A DNA stretch of 64,000 nucleotides from Alphaproteobacteria bacterium (GTDB lineage: Bacteria; Pseudomonadota; Alphaproteobacteria; Micropepsales; Micropepsaceae). Under the pieces are notes generated by a model. That model was not told the DNA's origin, made no database searches, and saw only the letters and a program-made list of their open reading frames with translations. The stretch lies in contig JAGWMG010000004.1 in NCBI GenBank assembly GCA_028871795.1, positions 248,001 to 312,000 of the forward strand. Direction: 5' to 3'. Of the stretch, positions 35,353-48,338 are shown piece after piece. A program made the position numbers and the translations under genes. Position 1 is the first letter of the stretch. Every line of letters starts with the position of its first letter.

Positions 35353-35769
35353 GTGATCGTTTACAATCTTCGTTGCGACAGCGGCCACGAGTTCGAAGGC
35401 TGGTTCAAGGACGGCGCCGCCTTCGACGCACAGGCTGCCGAAGGCAAGCTCTTGTGTCCGATGTGTGATTCCCGCCATGTCGAGAAGGCGATCATGGCGC
35501 CCGCCGTCGCCGGCACCAAGAAATCCGTCTCCGCGAAAGACGAGTTGAAGAAGATGCGCCAGTTCGTATCGGGCATGCGAAAGTACGTGAAGGAGAACGC
35601 GGACTATGTCGGCCCGAAATTCCCGGAAGAGGCCCGCAAGATCCATTACGGCGAGACCGAGGAGCGCCACATCTACGGCGAAGCGACGCTCAAGGAAGCC
35701 AGGGAGCTGATCGAGGAGGGCGTCGACGTCGCGCCCCTGCCGCCGGATTTGGACGAGGAGGCGAATTGA
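35353..35769 (+). CDS. DUF1178 protein
   Basis: The 138-residue protein starts at GTG 35353 (VIVYNLRCDSGHEFEGWF). The N-terminus is a zinc-finger-like module (C8 with H11, then CPMC), followed by a basic linker and a helical C-terminus with FPEEARKIHYGE. The family is common in alphaproteobacteria next to nitrilase-type genes and is of unknown function. Confidence 0.88.
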   Translation: MIVYNLRCDSGHEFEGWFKDGAAFDAQAAEGKLLCPMCDSRHVEKAIMAPAVAGTKKSVSAKDELKKMRQFVSGMRKYVKENADYVGPKFPEEARKIHYGETEERHIYGEATLKEARELIEEGVDVAPLPPDLDEEAN

Positions 35770-35783
35770 CGTTGCTGCCGCAA

Positions 35784-35826
35784 TGTCATCCCCGGCGAGC
35801 CACGCGTGCGGCGAGGAAGGGGATCC
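35784..35826. repeat. REP-like palindromic element
   Basis: An imperfect palindrome with TGTCATCCCCGGCGAGC on the left, an ACGCGT centre and GGGGATCC on the right. It sits between the convergent DUF1178 and ubiG genes and shares the TGTCATCCCGG-type arm with the elements at 15153 and 42834. Confidence 0.5.
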
Positions 35827-35828
35827 AA

Positions 35829-36557
35829 TTATTTCCCCGCCACCATCATGTAATTAACGTCGGTGTCGCCCGACAACCGCCAATTCCACACCAGTGGATC
35901 GAACGCAACGCCTTGCGTCGTCAGCACCTTGAGCCCTGCCTCCTCAAGCATCGCATGAAGCCGCGCGGGTTCGACGAAGCGGCTCCAGTCGTGGGTGCCG
36001 GGGGGCAGCCAGCGCAGCACGTACTCGGCTGCGACCTTGGCCAGGGCCAGCGACTTCAGCGTCTTGTTCAGCGTCGCCACGAACATCAGCCCGCCGGGCT
36101 TCACCAGCGCCGCGCAGGCGCCGAGATAGCCTGGCAGGTCGGCGACGTGCTCGATCACCTCCATGTTGAGAACGATGTCGAAGGCACAGCCTTCCTCCGC
36201 CAGTGATTCGGCGGTCGCTACCCGGTAGTCGATCTCGACGCCGGACGTCGCGGCGTGAGCGGCGGCCGTCATCACATTCTTCTCCGAGGCGTCGGCTCCC
36301 AGCACCTCGAACCCCAGCCGGGCCATCGGTTCGCTGAGCAGTCCGCCGCCGCAGCCGATGTCCAGCAGGCTCAATCCTTGGAACGGCTTGAGGCCTTGCC
36401 GGCCGAAGCGGCCGCAGGCCGTGTCTCGGATGAACCCCAGCCGGACGGGGTTGAACTTGTGCAGGGGGGCGAATTTGCCCGCCGGGTCCCACCACTCGGC
36501 GGCCATGGCCGAAAACTTCGCCACTTCGGCGGGGTCGATGGAGGGTGCGTCGGTCAT
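35829..36557 (-). CDS. ubiG: bifunctional ubiquinone O-methyltransferase UbiG
   Basis: UbiG performs both O-methylations in ubiquinone synthesis. The 242-residue protein starts at ATG 36557 and opens with the family segment [19 protein letters not shown], then motif [12 protein letters not shown], acidic AD(A)S, and [13 protein letters not shown]; the WxPPGTHDW segment near the C-terminus is typical. It diverges from lysC with 81 bp between. Confidence 0.95.
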   Translation of the reverse strand: MTDAPSIDPAEVAKFSAMAAEWWDPAGKFAPLHKFNPVRLGFIRDTACGRFGRQGLKPFQGLSLLDIGCGGGLLSEPMARLGFEVLGADASEKNVMTAAAHAATSGVEIDYRVATAESLAEEGCAFDIVLNMEVIEHVADLPGYLGACAALVKPGGLMFVATLNKTLKSLALAKVAAEYVLRWLPPGTHDWSRFVEPARLHAMLEEAGLKVLTTQGVAFDPLVWNWRLSGDTDVNYMMVAGK

Positions 36558-36638
36558 GTCTGCGTTTCGGCGTTGAGCGTTGCGCATGTGCCGTCTATGT
36601 ATGGCTCGCGGACGGCGGGCGTGCAAACGGAACGGGCG

Positions 36639-37862
36639 ATGGCGAAGATTGCGATGAAATTCGGCGGGACGTCGGTCGGCGACCTGGACCGCATCCGCCA
36701 CGTGGCCGGCTTGGTCGCCAAGGAGGTCTCCCGCGGCCACCAGGTCGCGGTGGTGGTTTCCGCCATGGCGGGGGAAACCAACAAGCTGGTGGGCTGGACC
36801 CGCGAAATCTCGCCCCTGCACGACGCCCGCGAATACGATGTCGTGGTGGCGGCGGGCGAGCAGATCACCGCCGGACTGCTGGCGGTGGCGCTGGGCGCCA
36901 TCGGGGTTTCGGCGCGCTCGTGGCTGGGCTGGCAGATTCCCATCCGCACTTCGGCCATGCACGGTTCCGCGCGTATCGAGGGCATCGATGCCGCGCTATT
37001 GAACGAGCGGCTTGGCCAGGGCCAGGTCGCGGTCATCGCCGGCTTCCAGGGCATCGCACCGGACCACCGCATCTCGACGCTCGGCCGCGGCGGCTCGGAT
37101 ACCAGCGCGGTGGCCGTGGCGGCCGCGATCGAGGCGGACCGCTGCGACATCTACACCGACGTCGACGGCGTCTACACCACCGATCCGCGCATCGTGCCCA
37201 AGGCGCGCCGGCTGGAGAAGGTCGCGTTCGAAGAAATGCTCGAAATGGCGTCGCTGGGGGCCAAGGTCCTGCAGACGCGCTCCGTCGAGATTGCCATGCT
37301 ATACCGCGTGCCGGTACGCGTCCTGTCGACCTTCGACCCCGACGCCGGCGGTACGCTTCTGTGCGACGAGGAAGACATCGTGGAAAAGAAACCCGTCACC
37401 GGCATCGCCTATTCGCGCGACGAAGCGAAGATCTCGCTGATGAAGATTCCGGACCGTCCCGGCATCGCGGCGGCGATCTTCGGACCGCTCGCGGACGCGG
37501 GCGTCAACGTCGACATGATCGTGCAGAACGTGTCCGAAGACGGCCGCAGGACTGATCTGACCTTCACCTGTACCCGCAGTGAACTGGCCCGCGCGCTCGA
37601 CGCTCTGGAAAAGGCGGGGCCGGCCATCGGTTACCGCGAGATCACATCGGACGCGAACGTGGCGAAGGTCTCGATCATCGGCATCGGCATGCGCGCCCAT
37701 CCGGGCGTGGCCCAGACCATGTTCCGCACGCTTTCGGAAAAGGGCATCAACATCAAGGTGATCTCCACCTCCGAGATCAAGGTCAGCGTGCTCATCTCCG
37801 AGGAATATGTGGAACTGGCCGTCCGCGCGCTGCATTCGGCCTACGAACTGGACGCGGCATAG
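36639..37862 (+). CDS. lysC: aspartate kinase
   Basis: The 407-residue enzyme phosphorylates aspartate, entry to Lys, Thr and Met synthesis. The start [14 protein letters not shown] carries the ATP-site [19 protein letters not shown] and [12 protein letters not shown] are further kinase signatures. The C-terminal tandem ACT domains (about 265-400) give feedback control, probably by lysine and threonine. ATG 36639 was chosen; the frame continues upstream into the ubiG region without support. ptsP follows after 36 bp. Confidence 0.96.
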   Translation: MAKIAMKFGGTSVGDLDRIRHVAGLVAKEVSRGHQVAVVVSAMAGETNKLVGWTREISPLHDAREYDVVVAAGEQITAGLLAVALGAIGVSARSWLGWQIPIRTSAMHGSARIEGIDAALLNERLGQGQVAVIAGFQGIAPDHRISTLGRGGSDTSAVAVAAAIEADRCDIYTDVDGVYTTDPRIVPKARRLEKVAFEEMLEMASLGAKVLQTRSVEIAMLYRVPVRVLSTFDPDAGGTLLCDEEDIVEKKPVTGIAYSRDEAKISLMKIPDRPGIAAAIFGPLADAGVNVDMIVQNVSEDGRRTDLTFTCTRSELARALDALEKAGPAIGYREITSDANVAKVSIIGIGMRAHPGVAQTMFRTLSEKGINIKVISTSEIKVSVLISEEYVELAVRALHSAYELDAA

Positions 37863-37898
37863 CATGAGCGAAACGCACCACGCGCTGGGAGATTCCTG

Positions 37899-40166
37899 AT
37901 GCCTCCGGTCGCCGCCGGCGGCCCGCGCCTTCTTCTGCGCCGTTTGCGCGAGATCATGGCCGAGCAGACGAGTGCGCAAACGCGCCTCGACAAGCTCGTC
38001 AGCGTCATCGCCGCGAACATGGTGGCGGAGGTCTGTTCGATCTACTTGCGCCGCGCCGGCAAGGCGCTGGAACTGTTTGCCACCGAAGGCCTCAATCCGG
38101 CCGCCGTCCACCGCACGCGGATGAACGAAGGCGAAGGCCTGGTCGGGCTCGTCGCCGGGACAGGCGAGTCCGTCAATCTGAGCGACGCGCCCAGCCATCC
38201 GCACTTCTCGTATCGTCCGGAAACCGGCGAGGACCCATACCACTCGTTTCTCGGTGTGCCGATCGTGCGCGGCGGGCAGGTATTCGGCGTACTCACGGTG
38301 CAGAACCGCGCCACGCGCCAATATGCCGAGGAAGAAGTCGAAGCGCTGCAGACCGTGGCCATGGTGCTTGCGGAGGTCGTGGCGCAGGGCGGTCTGTTCA
38401 ACGTCGCCGAGCTCGACGAGCCCGAACTGAGCGCCGACAAGCCGCGCACGTTCCGCGGCGAAGGTCTGTCGGAAGGCGTCGCCGTCGGCCGGGTCTTCCT
38501 GCACCAGCCGCGCGTGAAGGTCGAACGCATGATCGCCGACAATCCCCAGGAGGAACTTGTCCGCCTGGAGGAAGCCATAGGCAGCCTGCGCGATGCCGTC
38601 GACAAGATGTTGGATTCGAGCGAACTCGACCTCACCGGCGAAAGCCGCGAGGTGATCGAAGCCTATCGTCAGTTCGCCCACGACCAGGGTTGGCGCCAAC
38701 GCATGCGCGACGCCGTGCGCACCGGCCTCACCGCCGAAGCGGCCGTCGAGCGCGTGCAGGACGAAATGCGTCTGCGCGTGACGCGGTTCGGCGATGCCAT
38801 CCTGCGCGAGCGCGCGCACGATCTCGACGATCTGGCGCGCCGACTGTTGCGCCATCTTTCGGGCGACGGCCATCCCTCGACAAAGGACATGCCGCGCGAC
38901 GCCGTCTTGCTGGCGCGCGGAATGGGGCCGGCGGAGCTGCTCGATTATCGCCGCGACCGCCTGCTCGCTCTGGTGCTGGAGGAAGGAGCGACCACCGCCC
39001 ATGTCGCCATCGTGGCGCGCGCCATGGGCTTGCCGCTGGTCGGATCCGCCGAAGGCATCACCGATGCCGCCCGCGGAGGGGACGCAATCGTCGTGGACGG
39101 CGAAACCGGCGAAGTGCATCTGCGCCCGGCCGGCGAGATTGTCGCCGCCTTCGAGGCCAGGCGCACCTTGCGCGCCCATCGCGTCGCTCAATTTGCTTCT
39201 ATTCGCGATCAGCCCGCGGTCACTAGGGACGGTGTTCACATCAAGCTGATGATGAATGCCGGCTTGTTGCTCGACATGCCGCACCTGGGCGAATCCGGTG
39301 CGGACGGCATCGGTCTGTTCCGCACCGAGCTGCAATTTATGATCGGCGAGACCATGCCGCGTCTGGCGGATCAGGTCGCCTTTTACAAGGAAGTCTTGGA
39401 TGTGGCCGGCGACAAGTCTGTCGTCTTTCGCACACTGGACCTGGGCGGCGACAAGGTGCTGCCTTACGCGCGTTGGGAGCGGGAGGAGAATCCGGCACTC
39501 GGGTGGAGGGCAATTCGCATCGCGCTCGACACCCCGGCGCTGTTGCGTTACCAGGCGCGCGCCCTTCTGACGGCGGCCGCCGGAAAAGTCCTGCGCATCT
39601 TGCTGCCGATGGTCAGCGAAGTATCCGAATTCAACGCGGCCCGGGCGCTCATCGACCGCGAAATGGAGAGGGCGCGCCTGCTGAAGATGCGCCAGCCGCG
39701 GCAGGTGCTGGTCGGCGCCATGCTGGAGGTCCCCGCTTTGGCCTTCATGCTGCCCCAGATCATGCGCAGCGCCGATTTTGTCTCGATCGGATCCAATGAT
39801 CTTCTGGCGCTGGCTTTCGCGGTGGATCGCACCAACCCGCGCGTCGCGCGGCGCTACGATCCGCTCAACCCGGCGGCGCTAACCTTAATTCGCCAGATTG
39901 TCCGCAGCGCCGCGGAAGCCGGAGGCGAAGTGTCCCTGTGCGGCGAGATGGCCGGCCAGCCGCTGGACGCCATGGCGTTGATCGGGCTTGGCCTTCGCAC
40001 TTTGTCCATGTCGCCCGGCAACATTGGTCCGGTGAAGATGATGATCCGCAGTATGAGTTTGGGGGAGGTGTCGCAGTTTGTGGACAGGCAGTGCGCGCGT
40101 ACGGACCATTCCCTGCGCGGCCGGCTGGCCGCTTTTGCGGCGGAACGCGGAATTGCGCTGAAATGA
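37899..40166 (+). CDS. ptsP: phosphoenolpyruvate-protein phosphotransferase PtsP (nitrogen PTS EI)
   Basis: The 755-residue enzyme I takes phosphate from PEP and passes it to NPr in the regulatory nitrogen PTS. The N-terminal GAF domain (about 20-165) senses a small ligand, typically glutamine. The PEP-utiliser core has the phospho-His region TTAHVAIVARAMGLP, the TIM barrel with GIGLFRTEL, and the catalytic Cys in SLCGEMAG near the C-terminus. lysC-ptsP is the standard alphaproteobacterial order. Confidence 0.95.
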   Translation: MPPVAAGGPRLLLRRLREIMAEQTSAQTRLDKLVSVIAANMVAEVCSIYLRRAGKALELFATEGLNPAAVHRTRMNEGEGLVGLVAGTGESVNLSDAPSHPHFSYRPETGEDPYHSFLGVPIVRGGQVFGVLTVQNRATRQYAEEEVEALQTVAMVLAEVVAQGGLFNVAELDEPELSADKPRTFRGEGLSEGVAVGRVFLHQPRVKVERMIADNPQEELVRLEEAIGSLRDAVDKMLDSSELDLTGESREVIEAYRQFAHDQGWRQRMRDAVRTGLTAEAAVERVQDEMRLRVTRFGDAILRERAHDLDDLARRLLRHLSGDGHPSTKDMPRDAVLLARGMGPAELLDYRRDRLLALVLEEGATTAHVAIVARAMGLPLVGSAEGITDAARGGDAIVVDGETGEVHLRPAGEIVAAFEARRTLRAHRVAQFASIRDQPAVTRDGVHIKLMMNAGLLLDMPHLGESGADGIGLFRTELQFMIGETMPRLADQVAFYKEVLDVAGDKSVVFRTLDLGGDKVLPYARWEREENPALGWRAIRIALDTPALLRYQARALLTAAAGKVLRILLPMVSEVSEFNAARALIDREMERARLLKMRQPRQVLVGAMLEVPALAFMLPQIMRSADFVSIGSNDLLALAFAVDRTNPRVARRYDPLNPAALTLIRQIVRSAAEAGGEVSLCGEMAGQPLDAMALIGLGLRTLSMSPGNIGPVKMMIRSMSLGEVSQFVDRQCARTDHSLRGRLAAFAAERGIALK

Positions 40167-40238
40167 CCTACGCAAGATTATTGCCATCGTATCCTATAAC
40201 GAATACGGTAAATTAGCTTTTTAAATCGGGAGTTGCCG

Positions 40239-40523
40239 ATGCGTGGATCGCTCACATTGCTTGCCGCTGCGGCCGTGTTGTCGTTGGCTGCCTACGGGGA
40301 AGATATTAAGCCGACCGTTCCCGCGGCGGCCGCGTCAAGCGAGCAGACAGCCGATCTCGACCAGGTTGTCTGCAAGAGGCTGCCGCCACTAGTAGGTAGC
40401 CGGCTGGGCGGCAGGACCGAGTGCCAGACAAAGAAGCAATGGCTGGCGTTGGAGAAGGACACGCAAGACGTGCTTAGCAAATTGCAGAACGGCGCCAACC
40501 AGCCCACGGGCCCCGGCAAGTGA
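40239..40523 (+). CDS. small exported hypothetical protein with two Cys
   Basis: The 94-residue product starts at ATG 40239 behind GGGAG and has a signal peptide (to about AAYGE). The mature part is short, with CKRLPPLVGSRLGGRTEC and TKKQWLAL; the two Cys flank a Gly/Arg segment that could form a disulfide loop. Related small periplasmic proteins with this VC-PPxxGSRLGGR-C pattern occur in Caulobacter and sphingomonads, unnamed. It lies alone between ptsP and rodZ. Confidence 0.65.
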   Translation: MRGSLTLLAAAAVLSLAAYGEDIKPTVPAAAASSEQTADLDQVVCKRLPPLVGSRLGGRTECQTKKQWLALEKDTQDVLSKLQNGANQPTGPGK

Positions 40524-40643
40524 AATTGGACGGGCTGCACGTGAATTTTGTTTGCCCCCGGTGGTTTGACGGCGCGCTTTAAGTTAGTAAGCGAACTCAT
40601 ATAATGGGCGCTTGGCTGCCGTAGCGGCCATTTCGGGAATTTG

Positions 40644-41660
40644 ATGACAAAAGTCACGCGGCTGACATTGGACGACGAAGGCGGGCTTGATCGCCGGCAC
40701 ATCCATCTGCGCGAAATTTCGGGCGACCTCGATACGCCGCTGGAAACCGTCGGCCAGGACTTGCGCGAGGCCCGGCTCAGGCGCGGCGACGATCTGGCAA
40801 CCGTTTCGCGGGTGCTGAAAATCCGCAAGGACCACCTCGAAGCGCTGGAAGAGGATCGCTTCGAGGCCCTGCCGGGGCGCACCTACGCGGTGGGATTCGT
40901 CCGTTCGTATGCCGATTACCTCGGCCTGGACGCGGTCCAGTGCGTGGAGCGCTTCAAGGCGGAGATCGCTGGCCGTTCCGACGAATCGCCTCCGCCGATC
41001 ACTGTCATCGACGAAGACGAACATCGCCGCCTGCCGCAAGGCTGGAAGATCATCGCCGGCGTGGTGCTCGTGCTGGTGCTTTATGGCGCCTATCAACTTG
41101 CCGAATCGGCAGACCGTATGCTTCGGGAGCCCCAGACGGCGCCGCCGCCGCAGCAGATGTTGCCGAAGCCTGCGGTTGTGGCACACCGCCAGCCCGCGCC
41201 CGCCTTACCGGCCGTCGTGCAGCCGCCGCCGCAGACACCGCCCGCGGCGGCGCCGTCCGCACCGACGACGGCCGTTCCGGATCAAGCGTCGCCGGAGAGC
41301 ATGGCGGCTGCACCCGGTGCCTTGCAGCCTTCCGGCGTTGCAACGCCGCTTCCGCCTGGCCAATCTTACGGCGAGCAAAACAGAAATGCGCGGGTGTTCC
41401 TGCGGATGCATCAAACCGCCAGGATTCTCGTCCAAGGGCCTGACGGCAATGTCTTCATCAACCGCACTCTGAAACCGGGCGATACGTATCATGTCCCCAA
41501 CTTCGTCGGCATGACCTTGACCACGTCGAACGCCGGAGCGATCGAACTCGACCTTGACGGGCTTGCCATGGGCTTTGTCGGCAAGACCAACGAAACCACC
41601 GAAGCGCTGTCGCTGGATCCGCAGGCGATCACGGACCGCTACAACGGTGGCCGCAGATGA
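40644..41660 (+). CDS. rodZ: RodZ-like helix-turn-helix membrane protein
   Basis: The 338-residue protein has an N-terminal HTH_25 domain (about 40-105: [41 protein letters not shown]), one membrane segment (about 135-152), a Pro/Ala/Gln-rich periplasmic linker and a C-terminal DUF4115 beta domain. RodZ links MreB to the wall machinery and sets rod shape. ATG 40644 is preceded by a TTG codon in frame. ispG follows after 22 bp, a common pairing. Confidence 0.85.
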   Translation: MTKVTRLTLDDEGGLDRRHIHLREISGDLDTPLETVGQDLREARLRRGDDLATVSRVLKIRKDHLEALEEDRFEALPGRTYAVGFVRSYADYLGLDAVQCVERFKAEIAGRSDESPPPITVIDEDEHRRLPQGWKIIAGVVLVLVLYGAYQLAESADRMLREPQTAPPPQQMLPKPAVVAHRQPAPALPAVVQPPPQTPPAAAPSAPTTAVPDQASPESMAAAPGALQPSGVATPLPPGQSYGEQNRNARVFLRMHQTARILVQGPDGNVFINRTLKPGDTYHVPNFVGMTLTTSNAGAIELDLDGLAMGFVGKTNETTEALSLDPQAITDRYNGGRR

Positions 41661-41682
41661 AAGCCGCAGGCGGAAGGTTGCC

Positions 41683-42810
41683 ATGAGCGTTCGTGCGTAC
41701 CGCGACATTTACCGGCGCAAATCCCGGCAGATTCACGTCGGTCCCGTCGCGATCGGCGGCGACGCCCCGATCAGCGTGCAGACGATGACCAACACCGTGA
41801 CGTCCGACGCGCGCGGCACCATCGACCAGATCCGGCATATCGAGGAGGCGGGCGCCGACATCGTGCGCGTCTCGTGTCCCGACGAAGAATCGACCGCCGC
41901 GATGAAGGCGATCTGCAAGGCCTCGAAGATTCCCGTCGTGGCCGACATTCACTTCCACTACAAGCGCGCCATCGAGGCGGCTGAGGCCGGCGCGGCCTGC
42001 CTGCGCATCAATCCGGGTAATATTGGCAGCGCCCAGCGCGTGAAGGACGTCATCAAGGCGGCCAAGGACCACGGCTGCTCCATGCGCATCGGCGTCAACG
42101 CCGGCTCGCTCGAAAAGGATCTGCTGGAACGTTACGGCGAGCCGTGCCCGGAAGCGATGGTCGAAAGCGCGCTCAGCCACGCCAAGATTCTCGACGACAA
42201 CGATTTCCGCGAATACAAGATCTCGGTGAAGGCCTCGGACCCCTTCCTCGCGGTGGCGGCTTATCAGGCGCTGGCGGGAGCCGTCGATTGCCCGCTGCAT
42301 CTGGGCATCACCGAGGCCGGCGGCATGATCTCCGGTACGGTGAAATCCTCGATCGGCATGGGCATGTTGTTGTGGAGCGGCATCGGCGACACCATCCGCG
42401 TTTCGCTGTCCGCCGATCCGGTGGAAGAGGTGCGCGTCGGCTTCGACATCCTGAAGTCGCTGAATCTGCGCCATCGCGGCGTGAACATCATTTCGTGCCC
42501 GTCCTGCGCGCGCCAGGGCTTTAACGTGATCGAGACCGTGAAGGTGCTGGAGGACCGCCTTAAACACATCACCACGCCGATGTCGCTGTCGATCATCGGC
42601 TGCGTGGTGAATGGGCCGGGCGAGGCGCGCGAGACAGACCTGGGCTTCACCGGCGGCGGCGCCGGCAAGGGCCACGGCCAGATCTACCTCAACGGCGAGA
42701 TGGCCTACCGTCTCGACAACGAGAACATCGTCGACCACATCGTCGAGCTTTGCGAGAAAAAGGCCGCCGAGATCGAGGCGTCGCGCGGCAAGCTCGAAGC
42801 AGCTCAGTAG
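41683..42810 (+). CDS. ispG: flavodoxin-dependent (E)-4-hydroxy-3-methylbut-2-enyl-diphosphate synthase
   Basis: IspG reduces MEcPP to HMBPP in the MEP isoprenoid pathway with a [4Fe-4S] cluster. The 375 residues include the TIM-barrel part ([19 protein letters not shown]) and the cluster ligands in [10 protein letters not shown] and [13 protein letters not shown] 41683 follows GGAAGG. Substrate MEcPP is made by IspF, encoded at 61170-62318 in this window. Confidence 0.97.
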   Translation: MSVRAYRDIYRRKSRQIHVGPVAIGGDAPISVQTMTNTVTSDARGTIDQIRHIEEAGADIVRVSCPDEESTAAMKAICKASKIPVVADIHFHYKRAIEAAEAGAACLRINPGNIGSAQRVKDVIKAAKDHGCSMRIGVNAGSLEKDLLERYGEPCPEAMVESALSHAKILDDNDFREYKISVKASDPFLAVAAYQALAGAVDCPLHLGITEAGGMISGTVKSSIGMGMLLWSGIGDTIRVSLSADPVEEVRVGFDILKSLNLRHRGVNIISCPSCARQGFNVIETVKVLEDRLKHITTPMSLSIIGCVVNGPGEARETDLGFTGGGAGKGHGQIYLNGEMAYRLDNENIVDHIVELCEKKAAEIEASRGKLEAAQ

Positions 42811-42833
42811 CGACACTATGAGCTGTCCTCCCG

Positions 42834-42929
42834 GGCTAGCGGCGCAGCCGCGCAGACCCGGGGCCCACCGAGATGCGGTCGCAGTGGGTCCCGGCTCACG
42901 CTCGCTTCGCTCGCTGGCCGGGATGACAG
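42834..42929. repeat. REP-like composite palindrome
   Basis: About 96 bp with nested inverted repeats: GACCCGGGGCCCAC pairs with GTGGGTCCCGG, and the right end is the dyad GCTCACGCTCGCTTCGCTCGC followed by GGCCGGGATGACAG. The end resembles the arms at 15153 and 35784. It fills the gap between ispG and prfA. Confidence 0.55.
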
Positions 42930-42939
42930 AGAATAAGAC

Positions 42940-44019
42940 ATGATTCCCACTTCCAAACTCGAACGCTTGCTCGACCGCTTTCATGCGGTGGAGGCGGAGC
43001 TTACCTCGGGCGTCGCGGGCGGCACCTACGTCAAGCTGTCGAAGGAGCACGCCGAACTGGCGCCGGTGATCGCGGCCGTCGAAGCCTATCGCGTCGCGGA
43101 AAAGCAATTCGTCGAAGCGGACGCGCTGGTCGGCGATCCGTCCACCGACCCCGAAATGCGCGCGCTGGCCGAGCAGGAGCGCGCGGACCTTAAGACGCAG
43201 CTCGAAAAGCTAGAGCATGAATTGAAACTCAAGTTGTTGCCCAAAGACGCCGACGACGACTCTTCCGCCATCGTCGAGATCCGCGCCGGCACCGGCGGCG
43301 ACGAGGCGGCGCTGTTCGCCGCCGATCTGCTCGGCATGTATCAGCGCTACTGCCAGCTCCAGGGCTGGAAGACCGAGCTGATGTCCATGAGCGAAAGCGA
43401 TCTCGGCGGCATCAAGGATGCGACGCTCGACGTGGTCGGCGCCGGCGTCTATGCCAAGCTGAAATTCGAAAGCGGCGTGCATCGCGTGCAGCGTGTGCCC
43501 GTCACCGAGGCGAGCGGGCGCATCCACACCTCGGCCGCCACCGTCGCCGTCCTGCCCGAGCCGGAAGATGTCGACATCGTCATCAACGACAAGGATTTGC
43601 GTATCGACGTCTATCGCGCGCAGGGGGCCGGAGGCCAGCACGTCAACAAGACCGAAAGCGCGGTGCGCATCACCCACCTGCCCACGGGCATCGCCATAGC
43701 GCAGCAGACGGAAAAATCCCAGCACAAGAACAAGGCCCAGGCGATGAAGATGCTGAAGACGAAGCTTTACGATATGGAGCGCCGCCGCCTCGACAGCGCT
43801 CGCGCCGCCGACCGCAAGAGCATGGTCGGCTCCGGCGACCGCTCCGAACGCATCCGCACCTACAATTTCCCGCAAGGCCGCGTTACCGACCACCGCATCA
43901 ACCTGACGCTCTACAAGCTCGACCACATCATTTCCGGCGACGATCTGGGCGAGATCATCGACGCGCTGGTGACGGAGGATCAGGCCAGCCGCCTCGCCGA
44001 GCTGGAAGCGGACGCGTGA
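42940..44019 (+). CDS. prfA: peptide chain release factor 1
   Basis: RF1 ends translation at UAA and UAG. The 359 residues have the GGQ motif ([15 protein letters not shown], near 230) that triggers hydrolysis and is methylated by PrmC, and the codon-recognition region before it. The [14 protein letters not shown] segment is typical of RF1. prmC follows with a 4-bp overlap. Confidence 0.97.
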   Translation: MIPTSKLERLLDRFHAVEAELTSGVAGGTYVKLSKEHAELAPVIAAVEAYRVAEKQFVEADALVGDPSTDPEMRALAEQERADLKTQLEKLEHELKLKLLPKDADDDSSAIVEIRAGTGGDEAALFAADLLGMYQRYCQLQGWKTELMSMSESDLGGIKDATLDVVGAGVYAKLKFESGVHRVQRVPVTEASGRIHTSAATVAVLPEPEDVDIVINDKDLRIDVYRAQGAGGQHVNKTESAVRITHLPTGIAIAQQTEKSQHKNKAQAMKMLKTKLYDMERRRLDSARAADRKSMVGSGDRSERIRTYNFPQGRVTDHRINLTLYKLDHIISGDDLGEIIDALVTEDQASRLAELEADA

Positions 44020-44801
44020 GCGAAACGCTGCTGCGCGATGCGGTGCGCCGCCTGGCCGCCGCGGGCATCGAGAATCCCCGCCTGGATGCGCGGCTGCTGC
44101 TGGAGCACGCACACGGCGACAACGCCCTCTTCGAAGCCCTCGTCTGCCGCCGCGCCGCGCGCGAGCCGCTGGCTTACATCACCGGCCGTAAGGAGTTCTG
44201 GAGCCTCGATTTCGAAGTCGGTCCCGACGTCCTGATTCCACGCCCCGAAAGCGAGACCGTCATCGAGCAAGCGCTGGCCGCATTTCCGGATCGGGCCGCT
44301 CCACTGGACGTTCTGGACCTCGGCACCGGGACCGGCTGCCTGCTGGTCGCATTCCTAAAGGAATTTCCCAATGCTTGCGGCTTAGGCATTGATGTATCTC
44401 AAAAAGCGCGCGCCATCGCTCATCGCAATGTGGTCCGGCACGGCCTTGCGGCGCGGGGCGCGATTGATGGCGGCGATTGGAGCGTCGCCGGCAGCTACGA
44501 TGTAATTCTCGCAAACCCTCCCTATATCGAAACCGGCGACTTGGCCGGCCTCGAACCGGAGGGGGCGTACGAGCCGGTCCTTGCCCTGGATGGCGGTGCG
44601 GATGGGCTGTCTGCTTATCGCGCCGTAGTGCCTGTTTTGGCCGTGTTGCTGAGACCGGGCGGGCGCGCCCTTCTTGAGATAGGGGCTGGACAAGAGGGCG
44701 ATGTCGCCGCCGTTTTGGCGCTGTCAGGCCTCGGCGTCGTCCGTACGGCCCCGGATTTGGCCGGAATTCCGCGGGTTTTGGTCGCGGCGCACAGAGGTTA
44801 A
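44016..44801 (+). CDS. prmC: peptide chain release factor N5-glutamine methyltransferase
   Basis: PrmC methylates the Gln of the release-factor GGQ motif. The 261-residue protein starts at GTG 44016 (overlap GTGA with prfA). It has the PrmC N-terminal helical domain with [19 protein letters not shown] motif [12 protein letters not shown], and the catalytic ILANPPYIE near residue 167. Partner of the upstream gene. Confidence 0.96.
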   Translation: MSETLLRDAVRRLAAAGIENPRLDARLLLEHAHGDNALFEALVCRRAAREPLAYITGRKEFWSLDFEVGPDVLIPRPESETVIEQALAAFPDRAAPLDVLDLGTGTGCLLVAFLKEFPNACGLGIDVSQKARAIAHRNVVRHGLAARGAIDGGDWSVAGSYDVILANPPYIETGDLAGLEPEGAYEPVLALDGGADGLSAYRAVVPVLAVLLRPGGRALLEIGAGQEGDVAAVLALSGLGVVRTAPDLAGIPRVLVAAHRG

Positions 44802-45072
44802 CGCTCTCCGTTGCGGCGAAAAAGGTGTTGGAAATACGGTGCCGACCCGCTAGCTTCCGGCTCTGGGGAAAAGGTATCCCGCCGGCTGACCTGACGATTT
44901 GTCGGTCGAGGCGGCGACAGGGCGCGTTCGGCGCGTCCGGCCTTGGACAAAGCGAAAGACGAACTCTGCATGTTTCTGGTGCAAAGCGGCTCGCGCGTAT
45001 CTGGGCGCGGCGGGCGATGACGATGAAGAACAGCGGGACGGATCGAAGCCGTCCGAATCCAAAGGGGCTACA

Positions 45073-45549
45073 GTGAAACGCTCGAGAAGAGGCGGCCGCA
45101 GGCCGCAACCCGGTCACAACGGACACAACGGCGGGAACAACGGCGGCGGCGGGCACAACCCCAACCGCACGTTCGACTCCAACGGCCCGGAGATAAAAAT
45201 CCGCGGTTCGGCGTCGCATGTGTACGAGAAGTATCTGCAGCTCGCCCGCGACGCCAACGCCTCCGGCGACCGGATCATGGCGGAGAGTTATCTCCAGCAC
45301 GCCGAGCACTATTACCGCATCATGGCGGCGGCGCAGGCGCAGGTTCAGCAATACCAGCAGCAAAGCAGCGGCGGCCAGGGCCAGGGCGGCGCTAACCCCA
45401 ACAACCAGTACCGTTCGCCCAACGGCGCCGGCGATCAGCCATTCGTTCAGCAGTCCGACACCCAGGCCAGCACGCCTTCTTTCTCCCTGACCGAAGGCCA
45501 GGGCGATGAAGAAGAGGAAGAATCCGGCGAGGCCGAGGCCCAGGAATAG
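45073..45549 (+). CDS. DUF4167 protein
   Basis: The 158-residue protein starts at GTG 45073 behind AAAGGGG; the open frame further upstream is not supported. The N-terminus is Arg/Gly/Asn-rich and disordered; residues about 35-90 (IRGSASHVYEKYLQLARDA, MAESYLQHAEHYYRIM) are the DUF4167 domain; the tail is Gln-rich then strongly acidic. The family sits between prmC and clpB in many alphaproteobacteria and looks RNA-binding; its role is unknown. Confidence 0.85.
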   Translation: MKRSRRGGRRPQPGHNGHNGGNNGGGGHNPNRTFDSNGPEIKIRGSASHVYEKYLQLARDANASGDRIMAESYLQHAEHYYRIMAAAQAQVQQYQQQSSGGQGQGGANPNNQYRSPNGAGDQPFVQQSDTQASTPSFSLTEGQGDEEEEESGEAEAQE

Positions 45550-45570
45550 GCTGGTTCCCCGGCCGGCGGG

Positions 45571-45600
45571 GTTGTGCTTTCGCCCTTCAATTCCCAAATA
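45571..45600 (+). promoter_or_regulatory. candidate heat-shock (RpoH-type) promoter of clpB
   Basis: GTTG (45571-45574) and CCCAAATA (45593-45600) with an 18-bp spacer resemble alphaproteobacterial sigma-32 promoters (CTTG...CCCATAT-like). It lies about 100 bp before the clpB start, where control by RpoH would be expected. The match is imperfect. Confidence 0.3.
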
Positions 45601-45701
45601 GGTCTCGTGGAGCGGCGCCCTTAACGGGGCCGTAGTCCAAATGGATGAGACTCGTCCTAGGCTGCTGACCAGGAGCCGGGACCTGGGCTTGAGAGGCAGA
45701 G

Positions 45702-48326
<2,625 letters not shown>

Positions 48327-48338
48327 GGACCGGCCGCG

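Noticed and set aside
40600..40605. TATAAT upstream of rodZ as a full promoter
   Set aside because: The -10 is perfect but the sequence at -35 (CTTTAA) matches poorly and the TTGACG is 28 bp away; not listed as a promoter.
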